Shown here piece after piece: positions 47,735 through 56,392 of a stretch of 64,000 nucleotides of DNA; positions within the stretch are counted from its first letter, which is position 1, and each line of letters opens with the position of its first letter. A program made the translations under genes and the position numbers. The notes below the pieces were generated by a model. The model was not told the DNA's origin and did no database searches. It saw only the letters and a list, made by a program, of their open reading frames with translations. Origin of the DNA: Acholeplasma oculi (GTDB lineage Bacteria; Bacillota_I; Bacilli_A; Acholeplasmatales; Acholeplasmataceae); NCBI RefSeq assembly GCF_900166985.1, contig NZ_FUZK01000001.1, positions 727,288-791,287 on the forward strand. The letters are read 5' to 3'.

Positions 47735-47772
47735 GAAAAATCACCTAAGCAACTTACGATGCTTAGGTGATT
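47735..47772 (-). terminator. terminator of the endonuclease reading frame
   Basis: Perfect 13-bp stem AATCACCTAAGCA / TGCTTAGGTGATT (47760-47772 and 47739-47751) followed by TTTCAT on the minus strand. Confidence 0.85.
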
Positions 47773-47788
47773 AGTATTTTGATGATTA

Positions 47789-48754
47789 TTAGTAAATTCT
47801 TTGAACGAGTTCAGGATGATCTATAAATGGATTTCTATTTTTTTGATATCCATAAATAATCTCATTTCTTGTAAGTTCAAACTGATCCACTGGGTCTGCC
47901 AAATGCCAAGCGATGAGTGTTTGAAGATCTCCTATAAGGGCAAGATCGGTCATGCTACCCCATCTAATATCCATATAGAATAAGATTCTAGCTACATCTC
48001 CTCTATGGTGATCTCCTGGATACCACTTACTACTATAGTTTCCAAAGCCATCGTCATTATATACCTGATTGATAAATAAGTTGTTACCTCTAGCAGAATT
48101 CACATTCGTGTCTGCAGCTCTTAAGTTATGTAGATCTGCATCAATTCCTCTTGTACTATCACCTGGTTCATAGTTTCCAGCACCGAATAATGATTTAGCC
48201 CAAACGTGTTCTCTATTCCAGGTGCTTGCTACATTATCATTGTTATAGTTCCACAGAGCTAAAGCATATCCTTCATCTGGAAAACCACTACCTGCTGCGC
48301 CTTTTAGAGTATCTGTATATATTAAGTAAGCATAGTCTGTATTAAATCCATGCCAAGCATCTGCTTCTTCTAAATAGTATCTAGCCTGTCCATAAGTTGT
48401 TGTTGGATATTGTCCTGTGTCATTTAGAAGGGTATATAAGACATCCACTAATTGATTATTAGCTACTCCATTTAAGGATTGGTAATAACCTGAATAAGTT
48501 GTACCTTCAACAACATTAATTGTTAAAGTGAGGTTTGCTTCATTACCTGATTCATCATCTGCTGTAAAGGTTATTTGATAAGTTCCTATTTGGTTAAATA
48601 TATAAGAACTTGAGTTTGCATCATAAAAAGATGCAATATTAGATAAATCTTTGTTTACTATTCTTACACCATCGACATCATCTTCTGCAGTTACAGTAGG
48701 TAATGTCCAAGAACCCCCTACTGAGATTTGAACCGGATTTGATGATGGGTTCAA
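47789..48754 (-). pseudogene. Endonuclease I module, split from its secretion part by a -1 frameshift
   Basis: From TTG 48754 the frame gives 321 residues: an Ig-like DUF5011-type domain (about 1-83) and an Endonuclease I/NucM-type nuclease domain (about 85-321) with the catalytic WNREHVWAKSLF, DLHNLRAAD, GDVARILFY and C-terminal RNPFIDHPEL. There is no signal peptide, no ATG and no ribosome site. The same frame stays open upstream across the stop of the preceding gene and reads PGVTTPTVDETSPTINL, a typical interdomain linker. It is therefore best seen as the 3' part of the 48793-51597 gene, in the -1 frame. Homologous to the C-terminus of the nuclease at 52712-56218. Confidence 0.8.
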
Positions 48755-48792
48755 GTTTATTGTAGGTGATGTTTCATCAACGGTAGGGGTTG

Positions 48793-51597
48793 TTACTCCG
48801 GGAAGCCGAAGAAATTGATAGTTTTTACATCGGTACCTGCATTACTGCCAGTAGAACCTCTAACAATGACAAATCTAATGAAATGATTTTTATCAATATT
48901 AAGATTGTCAAATGTGTTAATACCTAGTGATATATTGATTGATGTAACATCAGTCCAATCAGTTCCATTTGATGATGTTTGCAACCACATTACTTCAACA
49001 CCACTTGCACTATCTAATCCAACTATATCTATTTCAATTTTTCTTACATTTGAAGTAAAACTGAAATTCGTTTGAAGTTGTTTTTCTGCACCAGCTTTTG
49101 TCCCAGCTGTTTTACCACCTATTCTTACAAATGCCCATCCAGCATTATTGAAGTTTTCACCACTTGTTTTCCAAGAGGATTTCCCTGAAGGATTAGGATC
49201 ATTAACACCGTTTTCTATTTCAATTGTTCTTAATGGACCATCGTAATTTGGAGAACCGCTTGTTTCACCAAAATCACTCGACTTGATTATTATTAACTCA
49301 GCATTCCATTTTGCATACAATGTTATGTCTGTGGTAATAACGTTATCAAAGTCATAGATGATACTTAATCCAGAATCACTATACCAACCAACAAATGTAT
49401 ATCCTTCTTGAGTTGGGTCTTCTGGTTCTAATACTGCTTCACCATTGTTTACAACAACTGGTAAAATATCTGAACCACCATTTGTTTCAAATGTAACTGT
49501 TGAAGTTAAACTAGCATCAGCCCATTTAGCATATAGCGTTGTATTACCTAAAGGCATTGTTTTCGCTTCAAATGGGATTGTTCTTGCTTGATCTGTAAAC
49601 CATCCAGCAAAATTATATCCTGATTTAGTTGGATTTTCTGGCATGACTAACTCTGAACCATATGCTTGTGTTAATTGTGCTACAACTGATCCACCATCTA
49701 CATCAAATGTAATTGTGTAATCATTAGGAGTCCATGTTGCAGTATATGTTTGATTACCCGCAGGCATTGTTTCAGGTAATTCTGGTGTCCAACCTGCAAA
49801 TGTATAACCTTCCTTAGTAGGTGCATCTGGTGCTGATACTGAAGTTGCAAAATTACCAATAATAGGTTCTACTGCTGTACCACCATCTGTATTAAATGTA
49901 AGTGTATATTCATTAATTTCATATACTGCAGTTAATGTTGTATGTCTTGTTATTGGTGTGTTGAAGTCAAATAATTCATTAGACTCATCAAACCATCCCA
50001 CAAATGAATAACCTTCTTTAGTTGGAGTAATGGGTTCATCTGTAACAACATTAGCTATGTTACTTACATAACTTACATTATCATTATTAATATATTCAAT
50101 CTTATAGAGTTTTGAATCAATAGGGTCTATGTTAGAACCTCTCCAAACAATATTATCAATTTTTTTCTGTGTTCCAAAACCTCTTATTTCTAGGAGGACA
50201 TTTCCTGTAAACGCCAGTTCTCCACTAGTAAATGTCGTTACTGTGTTACTATTTGGGTCTACGTTTATCGTTTCAAATTTTATGCCATTGATGTAAATAT
50301 CGAAAGATCTAGCCTTGGTTCCAGTAAAAGCTCTTACATAATCAAAAGATAAGAATGTTAGTCCATTTGTAAATGTTGTGGATAATACACCAGTTTCTGT
50401 TGTTAAAGCCTTCCCATACAGTGTTTGATCACCTCTTGATGCTGTATAATTCCACACTTGAGCGTTAATTCCAGTAAAATTACCGTTTGTATATGAAGAT
50501 GAACTTATGGTTAAACCTTCAAAAGTTTCTGTTATGTTTGAACTAGACACACCTTCCTGTATATAGAAGTTATTATCGCTATAAACAACTACTTGTTCAG
50601 TACCTTGTTTAAAGATTGCATATGCTCTAAATGAACTATATGTACCTTCAACAAAAGATCTTAAAAATTCATTAATTGGTGATAATACTGTAGAAGGTTT
50701 CTTCTTCTCAACATCTGCATCACCTAACTCTAATACCTTAGCTTCATCAGATACTAATACACCATATTCTAATAATTCATATGTTTCATCATATTCAACA
50801 TATCCTAAGAATGATTGGTAACCTGCTCTAATACCTGAAACATTGCTTAAGTAAACTGATGGAGCTGTTGGAGCAACACCTTCTGTTACTGCAACAAACT
50901 CTACATCTTCAAGAGCTGTAAATGTATAGTCAGGTTTACTTGATACAAATTGTCCATCTGCATCTGCCCAATATTTAAAGTTAACAGCGTCTGTTGGTTC
51001 TAATGTTACAACATCATTATAAGTCACACCAGTAACCAATGCTCCACCTGTTACAGTGACACTAATATCAGTTGTATTAGTTCTTGTGTACTGTGCAACA
51101 AATAATGTATCCACTGAAATGCTTGACACTGTACCAAATCCAGAAAATTCAAATCCTGGTCTGTTTGAAACACTTGTAGGTGCAATTGGAGTAAAAGTAC
51201 CTTCTCCATACTTAAGATCTAGTAATGCACCATTTGTATCAACAAATGCTGCAACCACTTCAGTTGATTCTTTTAAGACAACTGTAATTTTACTAGAATC
51301 CGTAACTAAAAACTCAGCTTCTTCATCTTCAATGAGTTGTCCTTTGTATAAATAGAATCCGAATTCTTTATTTTGAGTAAGTTTTAGCCCTTCTAAAGAA
51401 ATTGATACTCTACTTCCATAAGCATATTGGCTAAGACCGTGGCCAGTTACTTTACCTGCCTCACCTTCACCTTTATATACTTCGACATTTAAATTTACAT
51501 CGCCTGTAATAGGTGCTGAATATGCTTGAGGGATTGCAAATGCTACAAAAAATAAACTAAATACTGCTAGGAATAATATGCTAATTTTCTTCATCAT
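48793..51597 (-). CDS. large secreted protein with Listeria-Bacteroides repeats (5' part of a split nuclease gene)
   Basis: 934 residues with a signal peptide (ILFLAVFSLFFVAFAIPQAYSA, no lipobox Cys). A middle domain (ETFEGLTISSSSYTNGNFTG..., about 355-500) is shared with the other nuclease gene. Then four or five Listeria-Bacteroides repeats of the type TPTKEGYSFVGWF, APTKEGYTFAGWT, NPTKSGYNFAGWF, DPTQEGYTFVGWY (about 520-770), and a C-terminal beta domain ending INFFGFPE. Without the frameshift the product would be about 1270 residues ending in a nuclease. ATG has AAGGTGAT upstream and lies 6 nt after the small peptide gene, so it is probably translationally coupled. Confidence 0.82.
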   Translation of the reverse strand: MMKKISILFLAVFSLFFVAFAIPQAYSAPITGDVNLNVEVYKGEGEAGKVTGHGLSQYAYGSRVSISLEGLKLTQNKEFGFYLYKGQLIEDEEAEFLVTDSSKITVVLKESTEVVAAFVDTNGALLDLKYGEGTFTPIAPTSVSNRPGFEFSGFGTVSSISVDTLFVAQYTRTNTTDISVTVTGGALVTGVTYNDVVTLEPTDAVNFKYWADADGQFVSSKPDYTFTALEDVEFVAVTEGVAPTAPSVYLSNVSGIRAGYQSFLGYVEYDETYELLEYGVLVSDEAKVLELGDADVEKKKPSTVLSPINEFLRSFVEGTYSSFRAYAIFKQGTEQVVVYSDNNFYIQEGVSSSNITETFEGLTISSSSYTNGNFTGINAQVWNYTASRGDQTLYGKALTTETGVLSTTFTNGLTFLSFDYVRAFTGTKARSFDIYINGIKFETINVDPNSNTVTTFTSGELAFTGNVLLEIRGFGTQKKIDNIVWRGSNIDPIDSKLYKIEYINNDNVSYVSNIANVVTDEPITPTKEGYSFVGWFDESNELFDFNTPITRHTTLTAVYEINEYTLTFNTDGGTAVEPIIGNFATSVSAPDAPTKEGYTFAGWTPELPETMPAGNQTYTATWTPNDYTITFDVDGGSVVAQLTQAYGSELVMPENPTKSGYNFAGWFTDQARTIPFEAKTMPLGNTTLYAKWADASLTSTVTFETNGGSDILPVVVNNGEAVLEPEDPTQEGYTFVGWYSDSGLSIIYDFDNVITTDITLYAKWNAELIIIKSSDFGETSGSPNYDGPLRTIEIENGVNDPNPSGKSSWKTSGENFNNAGWAFVRIGGKTAGTKAGAEKQLQTNFSFTSNVRKIEIDIVGLDSASGVEVMWLQTSSNGTDWTDVTSINISLGINTFDNLNIDKNHFIRFVIVRGSTGSNAGTDVKTINFFGFPE

Positions 51598-51603
51598 ATC
51601 ACC

Positions 51604-51726
51604 TTACATTTCTTCCCAGAATGCGGCACCATTTTTTTGTCCTGAAACTGCAATCGAGTCTTCAAAAGAAAACTCAACAACTTCAATTTCTGGTGCTTCG
51701 TATACTTCTTTTTTCTTAATCTCCAT
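51604..51726 (-). CDS. 40-residue precursor-like peptide
   Basis: Begins MEIKKKEVYEAPEIEVVEF, continues with SFEDSIAVSG and ends GQKNGAAFWEEM (overlapping the preceding Gly). Ribosome site AAAGGAG upstream. Not a membrane protein. The pattern (charged start, Y-E-A-P-E-I-E-V, then Glu/Asp-rich segment and Ser-Gly, then a short tail) resembles small Firmicute peptides found beside PqqD-type proteins, where the front part is a leader and the tail a core. Upstream and in the same orientation are a signal-peptidase-like gene and a PqqD-like gene. Function as a RiPP precursor is inferred; no cyclase or radical-SAM gene is seen. Confidence 0.7.
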   Translation of the reverse strand: MEIKKKEVYEAPEIEVVEFSFEDSIAVSGQKNGAAFWEEM

Positions 51727-51785
51727 CTATTTCTTTCTCCTTTTTTATTGAACAATTGAATGTGACTACCGAATATATAACCCTT

Positions 51786-51816
51786 CGTTTTACTCTTCCC
51801 TCCCCGAGTCAAAACG
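51786..51816 (-). promoter_or_regulatory. hairpin with purine-rich loop in the peptide leader
   Basis: CGUUUUGAC / GUAAAACG stem (one bulged base) closes the loop UCGGGGAGGGAAGA on the minus strand, about 60 nt before the peptide start. No U-tract. Confidence 0.45.
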
Positions 51817-51867
51817 CAGTGATTATATAGATTTCAATATGTATTCAACTTATCCATATATTTTTAC

Positions 51868-51896
51868 ATTATATAATGTTTTACTTCATAAACCAA
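51868..51896 (-). promoter_or_regulatory. promoter of the peptide and secreted-protein genes
   Basis: -35 TTGGTT (51891-51896), 17-nt spacer, -10 TATAAT (51868-51873). Another TATAAT at 51822-51827 could be a second start. The leader is about 135 nt. Confidence 0.6.
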
Positions 51897-51947
51897 ATGA
51901 TATATTAAGGCTTTACATGATATTTACACATAAACTTTAAATATCTC

Positions 51948-52364
51948 TTATTTCCTGACCAGTTTTAGTAAAACTGGTCTCATAAAATAAAGTATATTCC
52001 AAAGTCTATGTTTGAAACCATATGCCCAAATTTTCTTACCTCTAGTTTTAAAACGAATCACTTTACCATGAATCTCATGCATTAAAATGACTTCTTTTTG
52101 ATAAGATCCATCTCCCCTTAAGGTGACTTGATCTTGATCAATTTTAATAATACGGTGCAGTAGTTCTTTACCTTCAAAGGTAAATAATACAACATCATTT
52201 TTCTTATAACTTGAAAACTTTTTAACAATCACTTCTGTTCGCATATTCTTAAAAAATGGCATCATCGATGTTCCCTTTACAATAAAGGATACTTCTTGTC
52301 CTAGATTTAAATGTTCGATGATGAGTGCCATGAAGGCATCATTCTTTAAGGTTACTTGCTTCAA
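51948..52364 (-). CDS. signal-peptidase-like protein of the S24/S26 type (Ser-His)
   Basis: 138 residues from TTG 52364, right after the pqqD stop, with GGAG 6 nt upstream (an internal ATG at residue 11 is an alternative). Contains VKGTSMMPFFKN (nucleophile Ser box) and ELLHRIIKI...LRGDG, where His replaces the usual Lys, as in SipW/Sec11-type enzymes. There is no N-terminal membrane anchor, but the C-terminus is basic and aromatic. Co-directional and coupled with PqqD-like protein; likely cleaves the small peptide or another exported product. Confidence 0.75.
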   Translation of the reverse strand: MKQVTLKNDAFMALIIEHLNLGQEVSFIVKGTSMMPFFKNMRTEVIVKKFSSYKKNDVVLFTFEGKELLHRIIKIDQDQVTLRGDGSYQKEVILMHEIHGKVIRFKTRGKKIWAYGFKHRLWNILYFMRPVLLKLVRK

Positions 52365-52634
52365 TTATCTCTCCAGTAAGTTATGTTTTTCTAATATATC
52401 TAAAAATGCATTAATATCTTTTAAGGCTTTTTCAATTTCTACATCAAACTTTTCTAACATGGCGTGTACCAGTGATTCTAGTGTTTGTTCTTGCATTAAG
52501 CATTCAAATAGAAAAGCTCCTGTTTTATTTAAAGAAATCATTCCTTGAAATTTAACAGCCTCACTACCAATTGGTACGACTACATGTTGATCTGCAACTT
52601 GTTTTAAGACATAATTTTTATGTATCTTCATCAT
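52365..52634 (-). CDS. PqqD-like (RiPP recognition element) protein
   Basis: 89 residues with the PqqD pattern: an N-terminal three-strand part (VLKQVADQHVVVPIGSEAVKFQGMISLNKTGAFLFECL) and a helical C-terminal part (LESLVHAMLEKFDVEIEKALKDINAFLDIL). Such domains bind leader peptides of ribosomally made peptides and present them to enzymes. Also found in PqqD proteins without modification enzymes, where function is unknown. Starts Met-Met; GAGGTGAG upstream. Confidence 0.78.
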   Translation of the reverse strand: MMKIHKNYVLKQVADQHVVVPIGSEAVKFQGMISLNKTGAFLFECLMQEQTLESLVHAMLEKFDVEIEKALKDINAFLDILEKHNLLER

Positions 52635-52649
52635 CTCACCTCATTCTTA

Positions 52650-52678
52650 ATTCTATCAAAAAACACATGGAATAAAAA
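52650..52678 (-). promoter_or_regulatory. promoter of the PqqD-like/peptidase pair
   Basis: Extended -10 TGA-TAGAAT (52650-52655) with a weak -35 TTTTTA (52673-52678) 17 nt upstream. Confidence 0.45.
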
Positions 52679-52707
52679 TGGATGCATCCTAAAAAGGATG
52701 CACCCAC
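52670..52707 (-). terminator. terminator of the large nuclease gene
   Basis: 12-bp stem UGGGUGCAUCCU / AGGAUGCAUCCA (one G-U pair) followed by TTTTTATT on the minus strand. Confidence 0.88.
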
Positions 52708-52711
52708 ATTT

Positions 52712-55700
52712 TTACGAACCGAATAATACACCCACTAATTCAGGGTGGTCAATAAACGGATTTCTATTGCTTTGAATAGATTCTATTTTATTGTTTCTAG
52801 AAATTTCAAAATCACTCACCGGGTCTGCTAAATGCCAATTAAGGAACATTTGTAAATTACCTACCAAACTAATATTTAAGTTATAACGTACATGAATATA
52901 TAAAACGATTCTTGCAACATCGCCAATATGCTCATCTCCTGGGTAGAACTGTCCACCAGATAACTTCCAAGAACCACTTCCTGGTCCAAACGGATAGTTA
53001 CTACGTGTTGAGTTTACAGACGTGTTTGCTGCACGTAGATTATGTAAATCATAATCTGGTGCACTACCTAATTTAGAATTTGGCCATACGTGTTCTCTAT
53101 TACCATACGCACCAAAACCGGTATAAATCAAGTAATACTTACCTTGGTATGAGTCAACTTGTTGAACTTGAGAAGTTGAACCTGTTGCACGACCTGTATT
53201 TTGAATTAAATCTCTTAATGCTTGTTGTAGTTGACTGCCTGTTTTATTTGCAAGTGATGCATAATATCCTTCATAAGTTGCAATCTTTAATACAGTAACT
53301 GAATAGTTTCTTGTATCAATGACTTCGCTTTGATAGCTAATAGAATAACTCAGTGTTAAACTTACATCATTTTGTCCACGAGTAACTAACCCTGAGTTTG
53401 TTAATGCATTGGTGTTAGAAGATGTCCAAGTGATTGTTGCTCCAAATAATAAACTATTGCTTGATGTAAGGTTTAAGTTTTCTGCAAGTTCTTGTGGGAT
53501 GACTGGTAAATTCACATTAGCAAGTATCACTTGTTTCACTTGGTTTGTGTCCACAGTGGAGTCTGGTGTAATATCCGCACTATTTGTTAAGACTAAGTAA
53601 TAACTATTGCCAATTCGTTGGATAGGTGCTTTAACTAAAACACCAAGACCTGGAGTTTTACCTGTTAATTTATTTTGAATATTTGTTTTTTCTGCTGAAC
53701 TTAAGTTCGCAGGAATGACCAAGTTAATTGCACCAAGTTCTGCATTTAAGATAAATGCGTCTGTACTTGCTGCATAATTTTGTTGGATTAATCCGTAAAG
53801 TTGTACAAACCTCGCATCATTTGCTTGAATTTGATTTGCAGTAATTTGTGTAGCAGTTACTGTATCCGTTCCAAGTTTAGTAATACTTCTTACAGTATTA
53901 ATAGATACTTGATTACTAATTGTATTCTTAGAACCTCTTAAATCAATTCTATCTCCTACTTGAAGTGTAGATAATTTAGCAAGGTCTGACTCAACATAAA
54001 TTGAACCACTAGCATCTGTGATGAAAAAATACATCATGTTACTTGTTTTATAAATGGATGTGACAACACCGTTAACTCTAACAAATGCACTATTAGATAA
54101 TAATCTTGCATTTGCAATTGTAATAGCGTCTCCTTCACCTAAGATGAAAGTAAATGTTTTAGTAACTGTAAATTCACCTTTTGTAATGGTTGCTTCAACC
54201 AATACTTCAACTCGACCATTTGCAGGTACAGAAATTGCACCTGTTGATAAATTAATCAGTGCATTGTTTGTATCACTTACATTTTTGAAGCTATAAGTGA
54301 TTTGACTTCCCTTGCTACCAGTAGCTGGGAAGTTAATGGTTTTAGCTTCAATAAATGAAGTTTCTAAAACTAATTGATTACGATCACTTTCAGCATCTAC
54401 TTGATCTTGAGGTTTTGTTTGAACAGGAGATGTTGTCCAAGTGATATCATCAATGGTTAATTGTCTTCTAATCTCAGTTGGAGCAAGCGGTTTAATTTCT
54501 AATGTGAATCCATTAGTAATTGGTGTTGGTAAAACATATGTAAAGACACCATCTGCATTTTGTGCATTGATTAATCCAACTTGTTGGTTATTAATTAATA
54601 CTGCATAGTCTTGTGAATTCGTAAATGGTTTTTTATAAGCAATAGAAAGTGTTGCAAGTCCACCAGGGATGGTTGCTTTAATCGATGAGTTATCCGTATT
54701 TCTACCACCAAAAGTGATTGCATTTCCATTTAAAGGTGTTCCAGCGTTTGCACCACTATAAGTCCAAACAATTCCATTAACCCCTGTAAAAGTTCCTGCA
54801 ACATAGCTAGAACCTGCAATGGTTAAGGTATCAAATGTTTCTTTAACAGTTACCACTTCACCAACAGCTTCCATAACGGTTACTGTAATTTCTTTAATAG
54901 AGTCTCTTCCGAAACTATCGGTTGCTTTAAAGGAAACAATATAAGTTCCTGCAACATTCATATCCACTGTATTTTCTAATACAACGACAACTAGCTCAGT
55001 ACCAAAACTATCATAAGCTTTAATACCTTCTAATAGGTTTGGTAAATCATCCCCTAATAAGACTTCTAAATCTTTTAATCCTTCAAATGTTGGAGATAAA
55101 TCCTCTCCATCAAATGTATAAACTAAGAGATCATCAAAGACAACACGTGAGGTATTGCTTGTTCCTAATTGACCATTCACATAGAATCTATACACACTAT
55201 TATTTAAGTTTTCAACTGTAATTTCAACAAACGTAAATGAGCCATTGATCGCTTGTTTAATATCTAATACATCTACCCATGCATCACCTACTTTTTCTTG
55301 TAGTTTTGCATCCAGTAAATTCGTAAGGTCTGCCTCACCCCAAACACGAGCGTAAAATGAAATTTTATGCACTGCTTGACCGAAGTCAAATACAACATAT
55401 GCACCAGTATCTGATGCAGATGCACCAGATAATACTAAACCTTCGTCAGCTGCTCCAGTATTTGCACGTTTCTTTTCGATTGTAAATTGTTCATTATTAA
55501 TACTATTTGTAATATCACCAGTTAATGCAGGATCAGAGTAACCATGTCCTAAATCATCACCAGGGAATTCAAAGCGGTAAACTAATACTTCTCCAGCACT
55601 TTCAGCAACAACTCTAACTTTAACTGTAACGGTTGCTTCATTACCACTGGAGTCACTTGCTTTATAAACTAAATCATAGACACCTGCAGTATCTAATTTC

Positions 55701-56218
55701 ACTAAAGAATCATCAACTGTCACTGTAACAGAACCATCTTTTTGGTCTACTGCAGTTACACCTAATAAATAATCTGGTGTTCCACCTAATTCAACTTCAA
55801 TATTTTTAGCACCACTAATTACTGGTGCTACAGTATCTTCTGTCTCACCTAATTTAATGACGTTTAATGTATTTGGATGATTAAGTTCAAATTCACCTAA
55901 TTTTAGATGCGCCGTAATGATGACTTCTTGGTCTGTGGATTGTCTACTTACAACACCTGTTAAACCATTAATTTGAATCACTTCTGGTTTACTTGAAGTC
56001 CATGATAATAAAACATCTGGATAGCCTTCAATTAAAATAGGTAATTGGATATTTTTTGTAACATGTGAAGGACTGTCACCTTCTTGGTATTGAATACTTA
56101 CTGCTTCTTTAGCTGCTTCTAATGGATTCGTGGTTTCAGTGTTTTCAACACATGCAACCATAACAAACATTAGAATGAGCATGAATATTGTGTAAATCGT
56201 CTTTTTCATGTTTTGCAT
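52712..56218 (-). CDS. surface lipoprotein with multiple Ig-like domains and C-terminal Endonuclease I domain
   Basis: 1168 residues from ATG 56218 (CGGGAG upstream). Lipobox FVMVAC. Domain order: atrophied Ig (SWTSSKPEVIQINGLTGVV), DUF5011 (GSVTVTVDDSLVKLDTAGVYDLVY), a ligand-binding-like beta domain, a second DUF5011-like (about 385-455), the ETFDTLTIAGSSYVAGTFTG domain shared with the 48793-51597 protein, Ig-like units, an OB-fold-like piece (VRVNGVVTSIYKTSNMMYFFITD, about 725-800), another Ig unit (TWTSSNTNAL), and Endonuclease I (YGNREHVWPNS, YDLHNLRAAN, RNPFIDHPEL). Likely releases nucleotides from environmental or host DNA, useful to a mollicute without full nucleotide synthesis. Confidence 0.88.
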   Translation of the reverse strand: MQNMKKTIYTIFMLILMFVMVACVENTETTNPLEAAKEAVSIQYQEGDSPSHVTKNIQLPILIEGYPDVLLSWTSSKPEVIQINGLTGVVSRQSTDQEVIITAHLKLGEFELNHPNTLNVIKLGETEDTVAPVISGAKNIEVELGGTPDYLLGVTAVDQKDGSVTVTVDDSLVKLDTAGVYDLVYKASDSSGNEATVTVKVRVVAESAGEVLVYRFEFPGDDLGHGYSDPALTGDITNSINNEQFTIEKKRANTGAADEGLVLSGASASDTGAYVVFDFGQAVHKISFYARVWGEADLTNLLDAKLQEKVGDAWVDVLDIKQAINGSFTFVEITVENLNNSVYRFYVNGQLGTSNTSRVVFDDLLVYTFDGEDLSPTFEGLKDLEVLLGDDLPNLLEGIKAYDSFGTELVVVVLENTVDMNVAGTYIVSFKATDSFGRDSIKEITVTVMEAVGEVVTVKETFDTLTIAGSSYVAGTFTGVNGIVWTYSGANAGTPLNGNAITFGGRNTDNSSIKATIPGGLATLSIAYKKPFTNSQDYAVLINNQQVGLINAQNADGVFTYVLPTPITNGFTLEIKPLAPTEIRRQLTIDDITWTTSPVQTKPQDQVDAESDRNQLVLETSFIEAKTINFPATGSKGSQITYSFKNVSDTNNALINLSTGAISVPANGRVEVLVEATITKGEFTVTKTFTFILGEGDAITIANARLLSNSAFVRVNGVVTSIYKTSNMMYFFITDASGSIYVESDLAKLSTLQVGDRIDLRGSKNTISNQVSINTVRSITKLGTDTVTATQITANQIQANDARFVQLYGLIQQNYAASTDAFILNAELGAINLVIPANLSSAEKTNIQNKLTGKTPGLGVLVKAPIQRIGNSYYLVLTNSADITPDSTVDTNQVKQVILANVNLPVIPQELAENLNLTSSNSLLFGATITWTSSNTNALTNSGLVTRGQNDVSLTLSYSISYQSEVIDTRNYSVTVLKIATYEGYYASLANKTGSQLQQALRDLIQNTGRATGSTSQVQQVDSYQGKYYLIYTGFGAYGNREHVWPNSKLGSAPDYDLHNLRAANTSVNSTRSNYPFGPGSGSWKLSGGQFYPGDEHIGDVARIVLYIHVRYNLNISLVGNLQMFLNWHLADPVSDFEISRNNKIESIQSNRNPFIDHPELVGVLFGS

Positions 56219-56251
56219 ATTTCTCCCGAGGTTATTATTGTGCAACATTAC

Positions 56252-56280
56252 AATATACCTAAATTACTTATATAAATCAA
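56252..56280 (-). promoter_or_regulatory. promoter of the large nuclease gene
   Basis: -35 TTGATT (56275-56280), 17-nt spacer, -10 TATATT (56252-56257). Confidence 0.6.
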
Positions 56281-56352
56281 CACATGTTACATATAATTTG
56301 CAATTGTTCATGTTTTCTTATATATTTTCAGTCTTATTTATAAACATATTAT

Positions 56353-56381
56353 AAAAAAAAACAATCCAAAGATGAATTGTT
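56353..56381 (-). terminator. terminator of the DUF2975-XRE-lipoprotein operon
   Basis: AACAAUUC / GAUUGUU stem (with a G-U pair) followed by TTTTTTTT on the minus strand. Confidence 0.8.
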
Positions 56382-56392
56382 GTCTTCATAAG

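Noticed and set aside
48740-48810. Canonical programmed -1 frameshift (X XXY YYZ) at the split nuclease
   Set aside because: The nearest zero-frame heptamers (around AAAACT and TTTCTT) do not re-pair well in both sites, so mutation or sequencing error is preferred.
51604-51812. A 72-codon frame overlapping the peptide gene in another frame
   Set aside because: It has no ribosome site and poor composition; the 40-residue frame has AAAGGAG at the right distance and a pattern seen in small Firmicute peptides.
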